Made by a program: the position numbers and the translations under genes. Positions 63,129-64,000 of a stretch of DNA of 64,000 nucleotides are shown in pieces. The stretch lies in contig CAKMXJ010000039.1 of the NCBI GenBank assembly GCA_928724745.1, forward strand, positions 806,001-870,000, read 5' to 3'. The notes below the pieces were generated by a model that was given only the letters and a program-made list of their open reading frames with translations, made no database searches and had not been told where the DNA came from. Numbering within the stretch: position 1 is the first letter of the stretch; each line of letters opens with the position of its first letter. This DNA comes from Anthracocystis setariae (lineage: Eukaryota > Basidiomycota > Ustilaginomycetes > Ustilaginales > Ustilaginaceae).

Positions 63129-64000
63129 TCAGTGGTCGATGGAGGAGTCTAGGAGGACGGTGAGGCTGGGCATCGTGTTGAGGTTGGTATTGGTAGAGGA
63201 GGAGGAGGAGGAGGAGGCGACGGCGGATCGTCTGAGTCTGGTAGTATAGGTTGTTTGTGGGATTTTCTTGAACGAGGTTCGGGATTCTTGTTTGAGCGGT
63301 GGGCTGGGTGATTTGGCCTCGGATCGAGGTTTGGCTTCTTCCTCCTCGGTGGGGTTGGGTGGTGGTGAAGGTGTTGCGGCTACCGCTTCTGCTTGTACTT
63401 GCGCTGCGGGTGGTAGTTCTTGTTGTTGTTCAACTGCCGCTTCGGGTTCTACTGTCGCGATTTGCATCTCGACCTGAGGTTTCTCAGCCGCAGGTGTGGG
63501 GTCTGGATTTGGAACGGCCTTTTGACTCTGCATCAGCTGCTCAACCAGCTCACTGTACCGCTGAATATCCTGTTCCGCTTTAATCAATCGATCACTGAGT
63601 TCAATCGTCAAAGCCCTGGTCCTCTCCATCTTGCTCTCCAGCGCGCCATCGGTTGTCAACGGCCTACTCGAACCCTCGTCCCTTCGCATCGCCGCTTCAT
63701 CCTCCGCTTCCAACTGCTTACTGTAGTTGCTACCGAGCTGATATGTGAGCACCGCGCCGACTTCGAGGGAGAAGCAATCGCGTAGTTCGTCGAGATCGCG
63801 AGGGGTGGTGCGATAGTTCCGACCGATGGAGGCGTTGCAGCCGGCGCAAGTGAGGCGGGCAAACGTAGATCCAATGTCTTTGCCCGGTTCGGTCGAGGTT
63901 TCGTACGTGCTCGATTGTGCGACGACCTCGGTGACAGAGGAGAGGATGACGTAGCCCAGCTCGGTGTCTGTGGCCACAAAGGAGAGCGAATCACCAAGCA
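63129..64000 (-). CDS. MIS18: Mis18 centromere protein, 5' end outside the window
   Basis: Mis18 licenses CENP-A deposition at centromeres. On the minus strand the frame enters from the right edge already in coding sequence (LGDSLSFVATDTELGYVI) and stops at 63129. The second CxxC of the Yippee-like fold is visible (LTCAGCNASIGRNY), followed by RTTPRDLDELRDCFSLEVG and the closing LTYQLGS. The first CxxC must lie outside the window. A predicted coiled-coil helix (TRALTIELSDRLIKAEQDIQ) and a Gln/Pro/Ala/Ser-rich tail extend the protein. No start codon can be placed. Convergent with DCP1. Confidence 0.85.
   Translation of the reverse strand, partial: LGDSLSFVATDTELGYVILSSVTEVVAQSSTYETSTEPGKDIGSTFARLTCAGCNASIGRNYRTTPRDLDELRDCFSLEVGAVLTYQLGSNYSKQLEAEDEAAMRRDEGSSRPLTTDGALESKMERTRALTIELSDRLIKAEQDIQRYSELVEQLMQSQKAVPNPDPTPAAEKPQVEMQIATVEPEAAVEQQQELPPAAQVQAEAVAATPSPPPNPTEEEEAKPRSEAKSPSPPLKQESRTSFKKIPQTTYTTRLRRSAVASSSSSSSTNTNLNTMPSLTVLLDSSIDH

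Overview
The window is nuclear DNA from a fungus, most likely a basidiomycete smut (Ustilaginomycetes). This is an inference from three things. Genes are dense and eukaryotic, mostly with no intron or a few short ones (GTAAGT-type donors, CAG/TAG acceptors). Proteins carry long Ser/Ala/Gln low-complexity stretches typical of smut gene models. Intergenic DNA is rich in simple repeats. I see no prokaryotic features, no intact transposon, no tRNA or rRNA gene and no CRISPR array.

Layout, left to right. 0-11.6 kb: a LETM1-family mitochondrial protein with a C-terminal polyGln run (+), E2 enzyme UBC8 (-, 3 exons), decapping activator LSM1 (+, 3 exons), a mitochondrial-type nucleoside diphosphate kinase (-, split by an odd ~0.7-kb segment), Pol III subunit RPC37/RPC5 (+), a PEX30-type peroxin with a dysferlin domain (+), and the Rag GTPase GTR2 (-). 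12-20 kb: a likely RNase P/MRP subunit POP3 (+), an oxysterol-binding protein (-) and the SAGA subunit ADA3/NGG1 (+). 20-29 kb: PP2A scaffold subunit (+), acyl-CoA-binding protein (-, 5 exons), SWI/SNF subunit SNF12/BAF60 (+) and a MEMO1-family protein (-). 30-43 kb: ribosomal protein S3 (+), an STM1/SERBP1-type RGG protein (+), a very large alpha-arrestin (+) and a CMT1/CAP59-type mannosyltransferase (-). 43-55 kb: an SSS-family transporter with a 1.4-kb intron (+), RTR1/RPAP2 phosphatase (-), a CoA-type Nudix hydrolase (-) and the fork-protection protein TOF1/Timeless (-). 55-64 kb: an unrecognised Ser-rich protein (-), a bHLH factor with an unusual long loop (+), decapping subunit DCP1 (+) and the centromere protein MIS18 (-, cut by the right edge).

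The genes are ordinary housekeeping genes and do not form a cluster. Some share pathways at a distance: LSM1 and DCP1 in mRNA decapping, RPS3 and STM1 at the ribosome, ADA3 and SNF12 in chromatin control. I found no clear novel multi-gene system. The points most worth checking are: (1) the 713-bp segment between 7-bp direct repeats inside the NDPK gene, which carries a protein-like fragment; (2) a GTR2 that lacks the usual switch II Gly-Gln; (3) a 19-nt microexon in the ACBP gene; (4) the 1,375-nt transporter intron; (5) the ~85-residue Ala-rich loop in the bHLH domain. All splice sites were placed by eye from consensus and family alignment and have no transcript support.
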